Below are positions 46,416 through 56,222 of a stretch of DNA of 59,837 nt, in pieces; position 1 is the first letter of the stretch; the number at the start of each line of letters is the position of its first letter. The notes beneath the pieces are model-generated. The model saw only the letters and a list, made by a program, of their open reading frames with translations. It did not search any database and had not been told where the DNA came from. The position numbers and the translations under genes are program-made. Source of the stretch: Bacteroidales bacterium (lineage in GTDB: Bacteria > Bacteroidota > Bacteroidia > Bacteroidales > UBA932); NCBI GenBank assembly GCA_017472115.1, contig JAFUQW010000033.1, positions 1 through 59,837 on the forward strand, read 5' to 3'.

Positions 46416-48258
46416 GATGACCAAATACTCCTTCATCCTCATGTCAGGAGAGAAGGAAGGTTTCCTGGAACAGCTCCAGGAGCTCGGAGTCGTTGACATC
46501 AGCCGTTCTGTCAAGCCTGTCGATCAGGACTCCGCTGAGATGCTTGCAAGAGCCACAAGGGTGAAAAAGACAATTGAAGCCCTTGAAGGCATCGACTACA
46601 CAAAGGATGCTGACTTTGAAGCCATTTCGAAAGCTACGGTATCCGTAGAAACTGACCCTGTGACCTTTGTCGAGGAAAACCTGACCAGACTCGGTGAACT
46701 CAAGATTTCACGTGACAATGTGGAGAAGCAGATGAAGTCAAGACTTCCATGGGGCACTTATGACCAGAAGGCAATAGATGGGCTCAGGGAGATAGGCTAT
46801 ATCGTAAGATACTACTGCGTTGACAGGAAAAGATTTGACGAGAACTGGGCATCCGGATATGCTATTCAGATAGTTTCTGAAACAAAGGACAAGATCTGGT
46901 TCGTGACTGTAGCTCAGAAGGATGAACCGTACTCTTTCCCGGTAACGGAATTGAATGCGCCGGAAGGAACATTTGCCGATGCTGAGAAAGAGGCGGCGAG
47001 AATCTCTGAAGAAACGATTCTCTGCAAGGCAGGACTTCTGAATGCAAAGGATTATATTCCTGCTCTGAAGGAGTCATGCAACAATGAGCTTGTCAACCTT
47101 GACCGCTATCTTGCTGAGGAAGCCGGAGAGAGTGCTGCAGAGGAGCACATCACGGTATTCACAGGATTCGCTCCTGTAGAGAACGAGGTGGAACTCACCG
47201 CCAAGTTCGATGAAATGGGAGTATTCTATCTCAAGGAGGAAGCTGTCGAAGAAGACAACCCGCCTATCAAGCTCAAGAACGGATGGTTTGCAAGACAGTT
47301 CGAGTCATTCACCGGAATGTACGGAATGCCTGTTTACAGCGAATTCGACCCGACTGCCATCCTTGCACCGTTCTATCTTCTTTTCTTTGCGATGTGTCTC
47401 GGCGATGCCGGCTACGGAATAGTACTTTTCCTTTTTGGCCTCATGCTAAACAAAGGATGGGTGAAATTCGCCATGTTCGACGGACTCGGAACAATCATTT
47501 CGATTCTCGGTGCAGGAACAATGGTAGTAGGAACAGTGCTCGGAACATTCTTCGGAATGAGCCTCTATGAAGCTGCCTGGGTACCTCAATGGCTCAAGAG
47601 CTGCATGATCGTCGGAGAGGTCGAAGTACCTGGAATGGGAATGTTCAACATACAGATGCTCCTTGCTCTTGCAATCGGAGTGTTCCATATATGTCTTGCC
47701 ATGACCGTCAAGGCTATAGGATACACGAAGAGATTCGGATTCAGGCAGAACCTCAGCACATGGGGATGGCTTCTTCTGATTGTCGGAGGTCTCATAACAG
47801 CCATTCTTGCAGCAGGCAAGTTCATATCACCGGAAGCGACCAGATGGGTAGTCATAGTGATAGGCACATTGTCAGCGCTTGGAATCTACATATTCAACAC
47901 TCCTGGCAGGAATCCTCTGATGAACATCGGTGCAGGACTCTGGGACACCTACAATATGGCTACAGGAATCCTCGGTGACGTACTCAGCTACATCCGACTG
48001 TTCGCACTCGGACTCGCGGGAGGAATGCTCGGACAGGCATTCAACAACCTTGCAGGAATGGTGAAGGGTGACAGTTTCATCACATGGATACCTTTCGTCC
48101 TGATACTTCTCTTCGGACATGTGCTGAACATCCTGATGTCATCGTTGGGAGCGTTCGTACATCCTCTCCGACTCACATTCGTCGAATATTTCAAGAATGC
48201 GGGATATGAAGGAAAGGGAGAGAAATACAACCCTCTCACTACCAGCAAGACAGAATAA
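46405..48258 (+). CDS. ntpI: V-type ATPase subunit I
   Basis: This is the membrane stator that forms the ion half-channels. The first half (about 1-300) is soluble and charged. The second half has about seven to eight membrane segments, from FYLLFFAMCLGDAGYGIVLF to FVLILLFGHVLNILMSSLGA, with the GDVLSYIRLFALGLAGGM motif carrying the essential arginine. Total length is 617 residues. It lies between subunit D and the proteolipid gene. Confidence 0.94.
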   Translation: MITKMTKYSFILMSGEKEGFLEQLQELGVVDISRSVKPVDQDSAEMLARATRVKKTIEALEGIDYTKDADFEAISKATVSVETDPVTFVEENLTRLGELKISRDNVEKQMKSRLPWGTYDQKAIDGLREIGYIVRYYCVDRKRFDENWASGYAIQIVSETKDKIWFVTVAQKDEPYSFPVTELNAPEGTFADAEKEAARISEETILCKAGLLNAKDYIPALKESCNNELVNLDRYLAEEAGESAAEEHITVFTGFAPVENEVELTAKFDEMGVFYLKEEAVEEDNPPIKLKNGWFARQFESFTGMYGMPVYSEFDPTAILAPFYLLFFAMCLGDAGYGIVLFLFGLMLNKGWVKFAMFDGLGTIISILGAGTMVVGTVLGTFFGMSLYEAAWVPQWLKSCMIVGEVEVPGMGMFNIQMLLALAIGVFHICLAMTVKAIGYTKRFGFRQNLSTWGWLLLIVGGLITAILAAGKFISPEATRWVVIVIGTLSALGIYIFNTPGRNPLMNIGAGLWDTYNMATGILGDVLSYIRLFALGLAGGMLGQAFNNLAGMVKGDSFITWIPFVLILLFGHVLNILMSSLGAFVHPLRLTFVEYFKNAGYEGKGEKYNPLTTSKTE

Positions 48259-48294
48259 ACAGCAAACAATCAAACAATAACAAATAAAAACTAA

Positions 48295-48720
<426 letters not shown>

Positions 48721-48742
48721 GCAAGCATATCATAACAATATG

Positions 48743-48774
48743 AAGCTCCCGGTCATACATCTGACCGGGAGCTT
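48743..48774 (+). terminator. Terminator of the V-type ATPase operon
   Basis: A perfect 13-bp stem, AAGCTCCCGGTCA with TGACCGGGAGCTT, and a six-base loop. The T-tail is short. Confidence 0.85.
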
Positions 48775-48787
48775 TGCATTACTCAGA

Positions 48788-48819
48788 TTTGCTGCATTCG
48801 GGAAAATTGTGTAATTTTG
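48788..48819 (+). promoter_or_regulatory. Promoter of gpsA
   Basis: TTTG at 48788-48791, 20 bp, then TAATTTTG at 48812-48819. Confidence 0.65.
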
Positions 48820-48845
48820 TATGATATGACTAAAAACGAGACCCT

Positions 48846-49850
48846 ATGGGATACAGAATCAAGGACAACTCAAGATGCGGAGTCATCGGTTACGGAAGCT
48901 GGGCAACAGCCCTTGTTCACACGCTCGAAAGGAACAGGAAGGATATATGGTGGCATATCCGTAACGAAGAAGTGCTCGAAAGCATACAGACTGAAGGCAG
49001 GAATGCCAAATATCTGAGCGACATCGAGTTTGACAAAAGCAGGATAAGAGCGACATCCGACATCAATGAAGTTGTGCGTAATTGCGAGATCATCCTTGTT
49101 GCAGCCCCTTCCGCATATCTGAAGAAATTCCTTGAAGATCTTACCGAACCGCTTGACGACAAGTTCATCCTGTCGGCTACAAAAGGTATCATACCCGAAG
49201 ATTATATAACTATCACGGAATACTTCAACCGCAATTACGGACTTCCCTACAGCAACATAGGAGTGATATCGGGACCATCACATGCTGAGGAGGTTTCACG
49301 TGACCGCCTCTCCTACCTCACGGTTGCCTGCAAGGCACCGGAAAATTCTCAGATGATAGGTGAAATGTTCGCGACAGACAGCGTCAAGATAAGTTTTTCC
49401 GAAGACATCTACGGCATCGAGTATGCCGGAATCCTGAAGAACATCTATGCTCTTGCCGTAGGGCTTGCAGCCGGACTCGGTTACGGCGATAATTTCAGGG
49501 CAGTCCTTACAGCAGCAAGCGCACGCGAGATGACACGTTTCATACAGGAAAGTTATCCTTTCGAGAGGGACACAATGGAAGCAGCCTATCTCGGCGACCT
49601 TCTCGTGACCTCATACTCTTCATTCAGCCGCAACCGCCGCCTCGGCCAGCTGATCGGACACGGATGCACGGTCAAGAGCGCATTGAATGAAATGACTATG
49701 ATCGCTGAAGGATATTTCGCTGCCGACTGCATAAGACATATAAACGAAAAGCACAACATATCCATGCCTATAGCGGAAATGGTCTATGATGTGCTTTACC
49801 GCAGGGTCAGCCCACGAAAGAGAATGAAGGAGCTTACTTCATTGCTTTAG
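48846..49850 (+). CDS. gpsA: Glycerol-3-phosphate dehydrogenase [NAD(P)+]
   Basis: It makes glycerol-3-phosphate for membrane lipid synthesis. The NAD loop is GYGSWATAL (usual form GxGxWGTAL), followed by SATKGIIPEDYITITEYF, SGPSHAEEVSR, the catalytic-lysine segment IEYAGILKNIYALAVGLAAG and AREMTRF. The length of 334 residues is normal. The gene is convergent with ndk; a repeat copy and a long hairpin separate them. Confidence 0.93.
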   Translation: MGYRIKDNSRCGVIGYGSWATALVHTLERNRKDIWWHIRNEEVLESIQTEGRNAKYLSDIEFDKSRIRATSDINEVVRNCEIILVAAPSAYLKKFLEDLTEPLDDKFILSATKGIIPEDYITITEYFNRNYGLPYSNIGVISGPSHAEEVSRDRLSYLTVACKAPENSQMIGEMFATDSVKISFSEDIYGIEYAGILKNIYALAVGLAAGLGYGDNFRAVLTAASAREMTRFIQESYPFERDTMEAAYLGDLLVTSYSSFSRNRRLGQLIGHGCTVKSALNEMTMIAEGYFAADCIRHINEKHNISMPIAEMVYDVLYRRVSPRKRMKELTSLL

Positions 49851-49876
49851 ATTCCTCGGCTTCGCTCGGAATGACA
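49850..49876. repeat. Dispersed repeat copy downstream of gpsA
   Basis: GATTCCTCGGCTTCGCTCGG followed by AATGACA, starting at the last base of the gpsA stop codon. Confidence 0.8.
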
Positions 49877-49903
49877 GAAGAGGGAGCGGAAAGACAAAAC
49901 TTG

Positions 49904-49948
49904 GTAACAATAAAGACCATCGGCTCAGCCGATGGTCTTTATTGTTAC
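49904..49948. terminator. Bidirectional terminator between gpsA and ndk
   Basis: A nearly perfect 22-bp inverted repeat (49904-49925 with 49927-49948) with AT-rich flanks of the stem in both directions. It includes the ndk stop codon (49945-49947). Confidence 0.9.
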
Positions 49949-50406
49949 ATTTCGTCCGGAGCGTACTTGAACGGATCAAGCGGAGACTTGTAGTCGCAGT
50001 AGTCAGACTCTACGAAGAATCTCTTGAGCTCAATCTCTGCATTTTCGACTGAATCGGATGTATGAACAACATTTTCCTGTGCGCTGAGGCTGTAGTCACC
50101 ACGGATTGTGCCTGGAACAGCCTTGCTTGCCTTAGTTGCGCCTGCCATGTCACGTACAACCTGAACTGCGCTGTAACCTTCCCAGCAGCAAAGAATTACA
50201 GGAGCGGCCATCATACCGTCCCTGAGCCAAGGGAAGAATGGTCTGTCAAGAAGATGTGCATAATGTACCTTAAGGATTTCCTCATCAAGCTGAACCATCT
50301 TCATGGCTACAAGCTTAAGACCTCTTTTTTCAAATCTTGAAATCACCTCGCCGACAAGACCTCTCTGGAGGCAGCCGGGCTTGAGAATCACTAATGTTCT
50401 TTCCAT
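49945..50406 (-). CDS. ndk: Nucleoside diphosphate kinase
   Basis: It balances nucleoside triphosphate pools by a phosphohistidine mechanism. The start MERTLVILKPGCLQRGLVGE is typical. The active His115 lies in NVVHTSDS, where the usual motif is NxxHGSD, so a threonine replaces glycine. The length of 153 residues fits. It lies 21 bp after the arginine deiminase gene and is probably cotranscribed with it. The stop codon is inside the terminator stem. Confidence 0.95.
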   Translation of the reverse strand: MERTLVILKPGCLQRGLVGEVISRFEKRGLKLVAMKMVQLDEEILKVHYAHLLDRPFFPWLRDGMMAAPVILCCWEGYSAVQVVRDMAGATKASKAVPGTIRGDYSLSAQENVVHTSDSVENAEIELKRFFVESDYCDYKSPLDPFKYAPDEM

Positions 50407-50427
50407 AATATACTAATATTTACTGTG

Positions 50428-51705
50428 TTACCAATTCACTTTCCTTCTTGACAGAGGCATGGTCATGCACCTTGCTCCTCCTCCGCCACGAGGAAGTTCC
50501 GACCCGTTGACCGTAACAGCCATACGGCGGTCAGGGTCTGAAATCAAATCATCATATCTTCCCGCAATGAAATCCTCCGCCCGGATTATATCGAAGCCAT
50601 GTGCGTCGAGTTCCTCAAGCGTGTGCACATTGCGGGCGTATGTAATCACTTTTCCGGGTGCGAACGCGAAGAAATTCGCTCCGCTGTGCCACTGTTCCCT
50701 TTCCTGATCCCATTCATCCTTTCCTCCACAGATGACAGGCTCAAGGTCAATGCCGAGAGACTTTAAGGCAGGAAGAAGCCCGGGCACAGGACTTATGCTC
50801 CTTACTGCTCCATCCTCAACAAGGATATGAACAGTCTGATACTGATTGGACTGCATTATCAGAGGCTTGAAAACCATGCACTTGTCCCGGTCCAGCATAG
50901 TGAACGCCATATCGAGGTGTATGAATGATTCCGGCTCGGAAGGAAGCTGCTGGACAAGGATATTGAAGCGTCCGGAAGGATGGTTGCGGCATATTCTGTC
51001 AACCATGAAGTCAATGCCCTGGGAAGTGGTACGGACACCGTTGCCTATTACAAGGACATCCTCGCGTACAACTATTATGTCGCCTCCTTCCATGATCACG
51101 GAAGAATACCTGTCCCTCTGCTCGTTTGCATCGATGACCTCGCATTCCAAGACGTCGCTATGACGATATATCGCATTCATTATCAAGGATTCACGCATCC
51201 TGACCTGATTGGCCATCCGGCAGATGAGGGCCTTGTCACCGACAGTAACGGCCGCATCCCTTGTGAAATAGAAGTTATACAGGGGATAGAGGGCGTAATA
51301 TTCATTCCGGAAATATGCAGTCAAGGTATCAGTCCTGGCAGGAAGTCCTTCTATCAGCACCTTGGCGAGTTCAATTGAACTCATCTGCATGAGTGTCTCA
51401 TAATATGGAATCACTCCTTCTGAAACGCAGATTCTACGGATCAGCTCCTCACGTGACTTATCGTTGTCGAGTACTTTTATGAGCAGGTCAGACACTTCAT
51501 GGACAGCCGCCACTTTAGAAAGAGTGCCATATAATTGATCATATTCTTTCTGAGCTATGGAAAGATTGAGTATGTCACTATACAAGGCTCTCTGCACATT
51601 GCGTGGAGTCATATTCTCCACTTCTGCACCCGGACGATGCAGGAGCACGGCATCAAGTCTGCCGATCTCCGAGTGAATCTCAATCTTTAGCCTCCTGTCA
51701 CACAT
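50428..51705 (-). CDS. arcA: Arginine deiminase
   Basis: It converts arginine to citrulline and ammonia. The guanidine-modifying fold is shown by RLDAVLLHRPGAEVENMTP near the start, FTRDAAVTVGDKALI near 147, EGGDI, FIHLDMAFT, and the nucleophile Cys413 in GARCMTMPL near the C-terminus. The length of 425 residues is usual (about 410). No carbamate kinase or ornithine transcarbamylase gene is adjacent, so the rest of the pathway would lie elsewhere. Confidence 0.92.
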   Translation of the reverse strand: MCDRRLKIEIHSEIGRLDAVLLHRPGAEVENMTPRNVQRALYSDILNLSIAQKEYDQLYGTLSKVAAVHEVSDLLIKVLDNDKSREELIRRICVSEGVIPYYETLMQMSSIELAKVLIEGLPARTDTLTAYFRNEYYALYPLYNFYFTRDAAVTVGDKALICRMANQVRMRESLIMNAIYRHSDVLECEVIDANEQRDRYSSVIMEGGDIIVVREDVLVIGNGVRTTSQGIDFMVDRICRNHPSGRFNILVQQLPSEPESFIHLDMAFTMLDRDKCMVFKPLIMQSNQYQTVHILVEDGAVRSISPVPGLLPALKSLGIDLEPVICGGKDEWDQEREQWHSGANFFAFAPGKVITYARNVHTLEELDAHGFDIIRAEDFIAGRYDDLISDPDRRMAVTVNGSELPRGGGGARCMTMPLSRRKVNW

Positions 51706-51768
51706 GATTATTACGATTTAATAGTAAAATCATGTAAATTTAAAGAATATTTTGCAATAAGCCAAAAA

Positions 51769-53829
51769 TCACATATATATCCTTAAATTATGAAGAAGGG
51801 CATCAGAATGGCCTGACTCTCTGTCTGCGGCATGGACACTTATACGCCTCACTCCTTTTTGCAGACGTGAAGGAAGCATGACCTTCATCTTGAGGATTTC
51901 CTGTTCCTGAGCCGGAGAAATACCTAAAGCCAATCTGTGTTCGAATCTGTTATATGCTCTCAGAAGAAGTTCGTGGGTCCCTTCTGACAGGTGAAGAAGC
52001 ACTTTTTCAGTCTTTGCCTCAGTCCGGTATGGATTGAGATGCTTCATGACTGATTCACCGTCTAAGACAAGCTCCATTCCATTACCTGATGTCATGTCAA
52101 ACAGATAGAGACCATCTTCCGACACTTCGACATCGGCACACATAAGATGATTCGAAAACGGACGGACATTCATGATTACAAGTTCATCTGACAATCTGAC
52201 TGCTCCTCTGTCAAGAGACTCCCATGAAGACGGCCCGTCAAAGACCCCTCCCCTGAGCCTTGATATGCCATGACCGTAAACGGCAACATCATTGGGAAGT
52301 GACGTTTTCGCGTCAGCCTTCAGGACGAGAGGCAGTTTCTCACCATCTATTTCAAGAATGATTTCACGCCCTTCTTCCTCTGATGTAAAGATGATCTCAA
52401 GTTCATCGGAGGGCCTTCTCACATCGACATTCCATCCGTATGAAACCGTGCTGCGGTAGTTGCTGTAATAGTCGAAACATGAATAACTGTACCGGGCTAC
52501 GGCATTCTCCCGGGAAAGTCCGGCAGACTGCGGCAGAACCGTGTCTGTCATAACTGATGTGACAGGACGGTCAAAGACAAGGGTGACGACATAGACATCG
52601 GCCGGATCGGAATACATGTCCTCAGAAACCTTCACCACACATTCTCCTCTGCGCAGGAGAGCCTCTGCTCCCTTTGCCGAACGCAGCTTCACCCCTTCGA
52701 GCGGAAGAACGATCCTGCCGTCATCAGGACAGGATCCTGTCAGGAGAAGATTCATCATATTGTCCCTGACCGTTATGTCTCCCCACGGAAAATCTGTCTG
52801 AAACGGCGAACGCGATGTGCCATACACGGCATCACCGTTGGCATCAAGCCATCTGCCGATCTCAAGCAGCACCTCCTCTTCAAAAGGAACGACACTGCCA
52901 TCTGCAGAGGGTCCTATATTAAGAAGGAAATTACCTCCTCTCGAGACCACCGCAATCAATGTCCTGAGCTTTTCGGCCACCTTGTCAGCAACTTCTCCCC
53001 TTTCCTGCCAGCTTCTGTAGCTCCATGTCTCGGGAAACATGGAAACGGCACTCTGCCACGGAGTATGCAGGGCGGTCTGAGGAAGCTTGTTGTCAGCCAT
53101 TACGGCAAAGTCATAGAAATCATTGCCTAGTCTGCCGCTGACCATGCAGTCAGGCTGAAGTGACTTGACCAGTTCATACATTTCCTTGCTCTGCCAAGGC
53201 TCCAGGGATCCCATATCGAACCATAATTCGGAAATATCGCCATAGGAAGTGAGAAGTTCACGTATCTGCCGTTTGCTGAATTCATGGTGCTGAGGCGTCA
53301 CGAAGTCCGCATTATGGCTTGATATCGGATAGGCATGAGGATAATTCCAATCGATCAGCGAAAAATAAAGCCCGAATTTCAGACCATGCATCCGACATGC
53401 CTCAGAAAGTTCCCTTACGAAATCTCTGCCGACAGGAAGCATATCCATGCTGTCATATGAAGTCGTCTCCGTGTCATACATGCAGAATCCGTCATGATGC
53501 TTGGATGTGAACACTATCGAACGCATTCCCGCCTTCTTCGCAAGAAGGGCGATTTCATCCGCATTGAATCTGTCAGGTTTGAATTCATACGCAGTTTCAG
53601 CATACCAGTCCGAAAAGATTCCAGCAAAGGACTGGATCTGCTCGCTGTATCCCTGACGGACCGGTTCGCCGTCCCATACACCTCCAAGATGGGAATACAG
53701 TCCGAAATGTATGAACATTGAGAATTTGTCGGAATGCCAGGTATCAGATGATTCATTTTCTATCTGCTGTCCATAAGACGACACTGATATGCAGACAAGG
53801 AACAACAATAAGGCAGGAATTCTTTTCAT
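51769..53829 (-). CDS. GH29 alpha-L-fucosidase, exported
   Basis: It removes alpha-linked fucose, for example from mucin or plant glycans. A signal peptide (MKRIPALLLFLVCISVSSYG) is followed by the GH29 barrel: FSMFIHFGLYSHLGG near 36, VFTSKHHDGFCMYDT near 106, and the nucleophile Asp205 in ELWFDMGS. The segment SRGGNFLLNIGPSADG follows near 295. The C-terminal 300 residues form beta-sandwich modules, making the protein 686 residues. It is apart from the fructan locus and I see no other mucin-related enzyme beside it. Confidence 0.92.
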   Translation of the reverse strand: MKRIPALLLFLVCISVSSYGQQIENESSDTWHSDKFSMFIHFGLYSHLGGVWDGEPVRQGYSEQIQSFAGIFSDWYAETAYEFKPDRFNADEIALLAKKAGMRSIVFTSKHHDGFCMYDTETTSYDSMDMLPVGRDFVRELSEACRMHGLKFGLYFSLIDWNYPHAYPISSHNADFVTPQHHEFSKRQIRELLTSYGDISELWFDMGSLEPWQSKEMYELVKSLQPDCMVSGRLGNDFYDFAVMADNKLPQTALHTPWQSAVSMFPETWSYRSWQERGEVADKVAEKLRTLIAVVSRGGNFLLNIGPSADGSVVPFEEEVLLEIGRWLDANGDAVYGTSRSPFQTDFPWGDITVRDNMMNLLLTGSCPDDGRIVLPLEGVKLRSAKGAEALLRRGECVVKVSEDMYSDPADVYVVTLVFDRPVTSVMTDTVLPQSAGLSRENAVARYSYSCFDYYSNYRSTVSYGWNVDVRRPSDELEIIFTSEEEGREIILEIDGEKLPLVLKADAKTSLPNDVAVYGHGISRLRGGVFDGPSSWESLDRGAVRLSDELVIMNVRPFSNHLMCADVEVSEDGLYLFDMTSGNGMELVLDGESVMKHLNPYRTEAKTEKVLLHLSEGTHELLLRAYNRFEHRLALGISPAQEQEILKMKVMLPSRLQKGVRRISVHAADRESGHSDALLHNLRIYM

Positions 53830-53894
53830 ATAACAGTAATTATTCCGCTAAGATACTTATTATTTCAGTATTTTCCTATTTGGCAACTTATGCT

Positions 53895-53902
53895 TATATT
53901 TG
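53895..53902 (+). promoter_or_regulatory. -7 promoter box upstream of the 109-residue protein
   Basis: TATATTTG matches TAnnTTTG, 32 bp before the start codon at 53935. A TTTG at 53879-53882 is too close to be a standard -33 element. Confidence 0.45.
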
Positions 53903-53934
53903 GAAGCACAATCACCGGATAAACTTGCAGTAAC

Positions 53935-54264
53935 ATGAAGATAAAGTCAGAATTCAGAGAGTATTACGGTACTCAGGCATGGGAAGAAGTCGTGAGATAT
54001 GTCGTAGCCAAAGGGCAGATAACCACCGTCAGCGGAATCGTCTTGAAAACAACCTTCGTAGGCAACTGTATATTCATAAAAGGAGGAACTCCCGGAACCA
54101 AACGCTACGACAAGGGTGAATATCTCACTGGTAAAGACTTTGTCAGAGCATACGACTCAGTAAGGGAGTGGGATGATATCAACACAGGAAATGTCAAGCG
54201 GTACATCCCGAGGCAGCAGACTCCGTTCATAGCTTTACTGGCCTGCGCCGGAATTCTGGAATAA
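53935..54264 (+). CDS. Protein of unknown function, 109 residues
   Basis: I do not recognise it. It starts MKIKSEFREYYGTQAWEEVV and has an N-terminal helix, then a beta-rich middle (GQITTVSGIVLKTTFVGNCI, FIKGGTPGTKRYDKGEYLTG), and ends with a hydrophobic tail FIALLACAGILE. There is no signal peptide. It is followed 31 bp later by the peptidase gene, which has its own promoter box. A matching upstream promoter box and a well-formed frame support a real gene. Confidence 0.65.
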   Translation: MKIKSEFREYYGTQAWEEVVRYVVAKGQITTVSGIVLKTTFVGNCIFIKGGTPGTKRYDKGEYLTGKDFVRAYDSVREWDDINTGNVKRYIPRQQTPFIALLACAGILE

Positions 54265-54268
54265 TCAT

Positions 54269-54276
54269 TATATTTG
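54269..54276 (+). promoter_or_regulatory. -7 promoter box of the S9 peptidase gene
   Basis: TATATTTG, 19 bp before the start codon. Confidence 0.5.
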
Positions 54277-54295
54277 TTGACAAATAAGTTTTAGG

Positions 54296-56221
54296 ATGAA
54301 AAGAATCATTTTTATTCTGAGCATTCTGTGCTTGGGAATGTCGATGTCGGCTCAAAGCGGCATCGTGAAGACAAGGAAGGCGAACGACTCTTCCGGAAAG
54401 ATGCTGACAATGGAAGAGACTATCCTTTCCCGCGAACTTTCGCCGCGGCGGACAGGCCCGCAATGGAAGGTTGAACAGACATGGCCTGTTGCATATACAG
54501 AAGGACAGAGTCTTTATATCAAGGCAGAGGATGGTACAGTGACTGCTGTTGCCGAAAGCGAGAACGACCAGATCACCTACGGACAGTTCGTCAGTCGAAA
54601 CGAATTCGGAATCAGCGACGGAATCTTCTGGTCTCCCGACAAGAGCAGACTTGCATTCTACCGCAAGGACGAAAGCAGAGTGACCACCTTCCCGCTTCTC
54701 GACATCACCACAAGGACAGGAACGCTCCGTGAGATCAAATATCCTATGGCCGGAATGGACTCCGAGAACGTACAGCTCGGAATATATGACCTTGCATCAG
54801 GCAAGACCTTGTATATCAAGGCGGAAGAGTTCGGTTACGACCGATACCTGACCAACATCAGCTGGACACCCGATGCCTCAGGGGTAATAGTCCAGATTCT
54901 CGACAGAAGCCAGAAGCACATGAAGATGAATCTTTACGACGCATCTACCGGTGACCTCGTCAAGACCATCCTTACAGAAGACAATGAAAAATATGTAGAG
55001 CCTCTCGATCCGGTATGGTTCGTCAAAGGTTCTGAGAACATATTCATATATCGCACCGACAACCGCGACGGCTACCGCAACCTATATCTGTGCGACATGG
55101 ACGGCAATGTACGCAGGCTCACCGCCACAGACGCAGACGTGGAATATATTGCCAATGACGGAAAACATGTATGGTACACCTCTGCAGAGGTTTCACATGT
55201 AGAGAACCATCTTTTCAGGGTATCTCTGAAGCTTCCGAAGGCCGGCAAAGGTGTGGAGGCCGTCAAGGTAGGAAAACCGGAAAGACTTACTTCCGAAGAA
55301 GGCTGGCACAGCATAATGATGAGTCCTGACTGTAAACAGTATGTCGATAGCTGGAGCAGTCTATGCGTGCCGGGAGTCGCGAATCTCTGCACATCTGACG
55401 GAAAGGTCGTGAAGAACCTTCTTACTGCAGAAGATCCGACACTTGATCATGCCTACACAGAGATCAGTCTCGGAACAGTGAAGAGTGCCGACGGACAGTA
55501 TGACAACTGGTACCGTCTCATCAAGCCGAAGGATTTCGACCCTTCGAAGAAATACCCGGTAATCCTCTATGTGTATGGTGGTCCTCATTCGCAGATGGTA
55601 CGAAACAGCTGGCTTGGAGAACTCCGCAGATGGGAAATGTACATGGCTCAGAGAGGCTATCTTGTGTATGTGCAGGACAACAGGGGGACGTCTAACCGCG
55701 GAGCCGCATACGAAAAGGCTATCCACGGTCAGTGCGGGCAGGTAGAGATGGCAGACCAGATGGAAGGTATCAAGATGCTTATGGAGCTTCCGTACGTTGA
55801 CAAGGACAGGATCGGAGTACATGGTTGGAGCTACGGAGGATTCATGACCATTTCACTTATGACCAACTACCCGGATGTGTTCAAGGTGGGTGTTGCCGGA
55901 GGTCCGGTAATCGACTGGAAATGGTATGAAGTGATGTACGGAGAGCGCTATATGGACCATCCTGAAACCAATCAGGATGGATATGCAAAGACAAGCCTCA
56001 TCAACAAGGCCAAGGACCTGAAGGGCAAGCTTCTGATCTGCCAGGGCGCCATAGATCCGGTGGTCGTATGGGAACACAGCCTAAGCTTCATACGTGAATG
56101 CGTGAAGAACAATGTCCAGGTGGATTATTTCCCATACCCTTGCCATGAGCACAATGTCATCGGGAAGGACAGGGTACATCTCCACGACAAGATCAGCCTG
56201 TATTTCGAAGACTATCTGTAG
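54296..56221 (+). CDS. S9B-type (DPP IV-like) prolyl peptidase, exported
   Basis: It should release dipeptides or small peptides from peptide N-termini in the periplasm. A signal peptide (MKRIIFILSILCLGMSMSA) precedes an eight-bladed propeller (NEFGISDGIFWSPDKSRLAF; DPVWFVKGSENIFIYRTDN). An alpha/beta-hydrolase domain follows with Ser512 in GWSYGG, Asp587 in QGAIDPVV and probable His628 in DRVHLHDK. At 641 residues it is shorter than typical enzymes (about 720), and the WVYEEEF motif that grips the free N-terminus in DPP IV is not seen; only NEFGI is present. It may therefore prefer other substrates. It is convergent with the next gene, 1 bp apart. Confidence 0.9.
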   Translation: MKRIIFILSILCLGMSMSAQSGIVKTRKANDSSGKMLTMEETILSRELSPRRTGPQWKVEQTWPVAYTEGQSLYIKAEDGTVTAVAESENDQITYGQFVSRNEFGISDGIFWSPDKSRLAFYRKDESRVTTFPLLDITTRTGTLREIKYPMAGMDSENVQLGIYDLASGKTLYIKAEEFGYDRYLTNISWTPDASGVIVQILDRSQKHMKMNLYDASTGDLVKTILTEDNEKYVEPLDPVWFVKGSENIFIYRTDNRDGYRNLYLCDMDGNVRRLTATDADVEYIANDGKHVWYTSAEVSHVENHLFRVSLKLPKAGKGVEAVKVGKPERLTSEEGWHSIMMSPDCKQYVDSWSSLCVPGVANLCTSDGKVVKNLLTAEDPTLDHAYTEISLGTVKSADGQYDNWYRLIKPKDFDPSKKYPVILYVYGGPHSQMVRNSWLGELRRWEMYMAQRGYLVYVQDNRGTSNRGAAYEKAIHGQCGQVEMADQMEGIKMLMELPYVDKDRIGVHGWSYGGFMTISLMTNYPDVFKVGVAGGPVIDWKWYEVMYGERYMDHPETNQDGYAKTSLINKAKDLKGKLLICQGAIDPVVVWEHSLSFIRECVKNNVQVDYFPYPCHEHNVIGKDRVHLHDKISLYFEDYL

Positions 56222-56222
56222 A

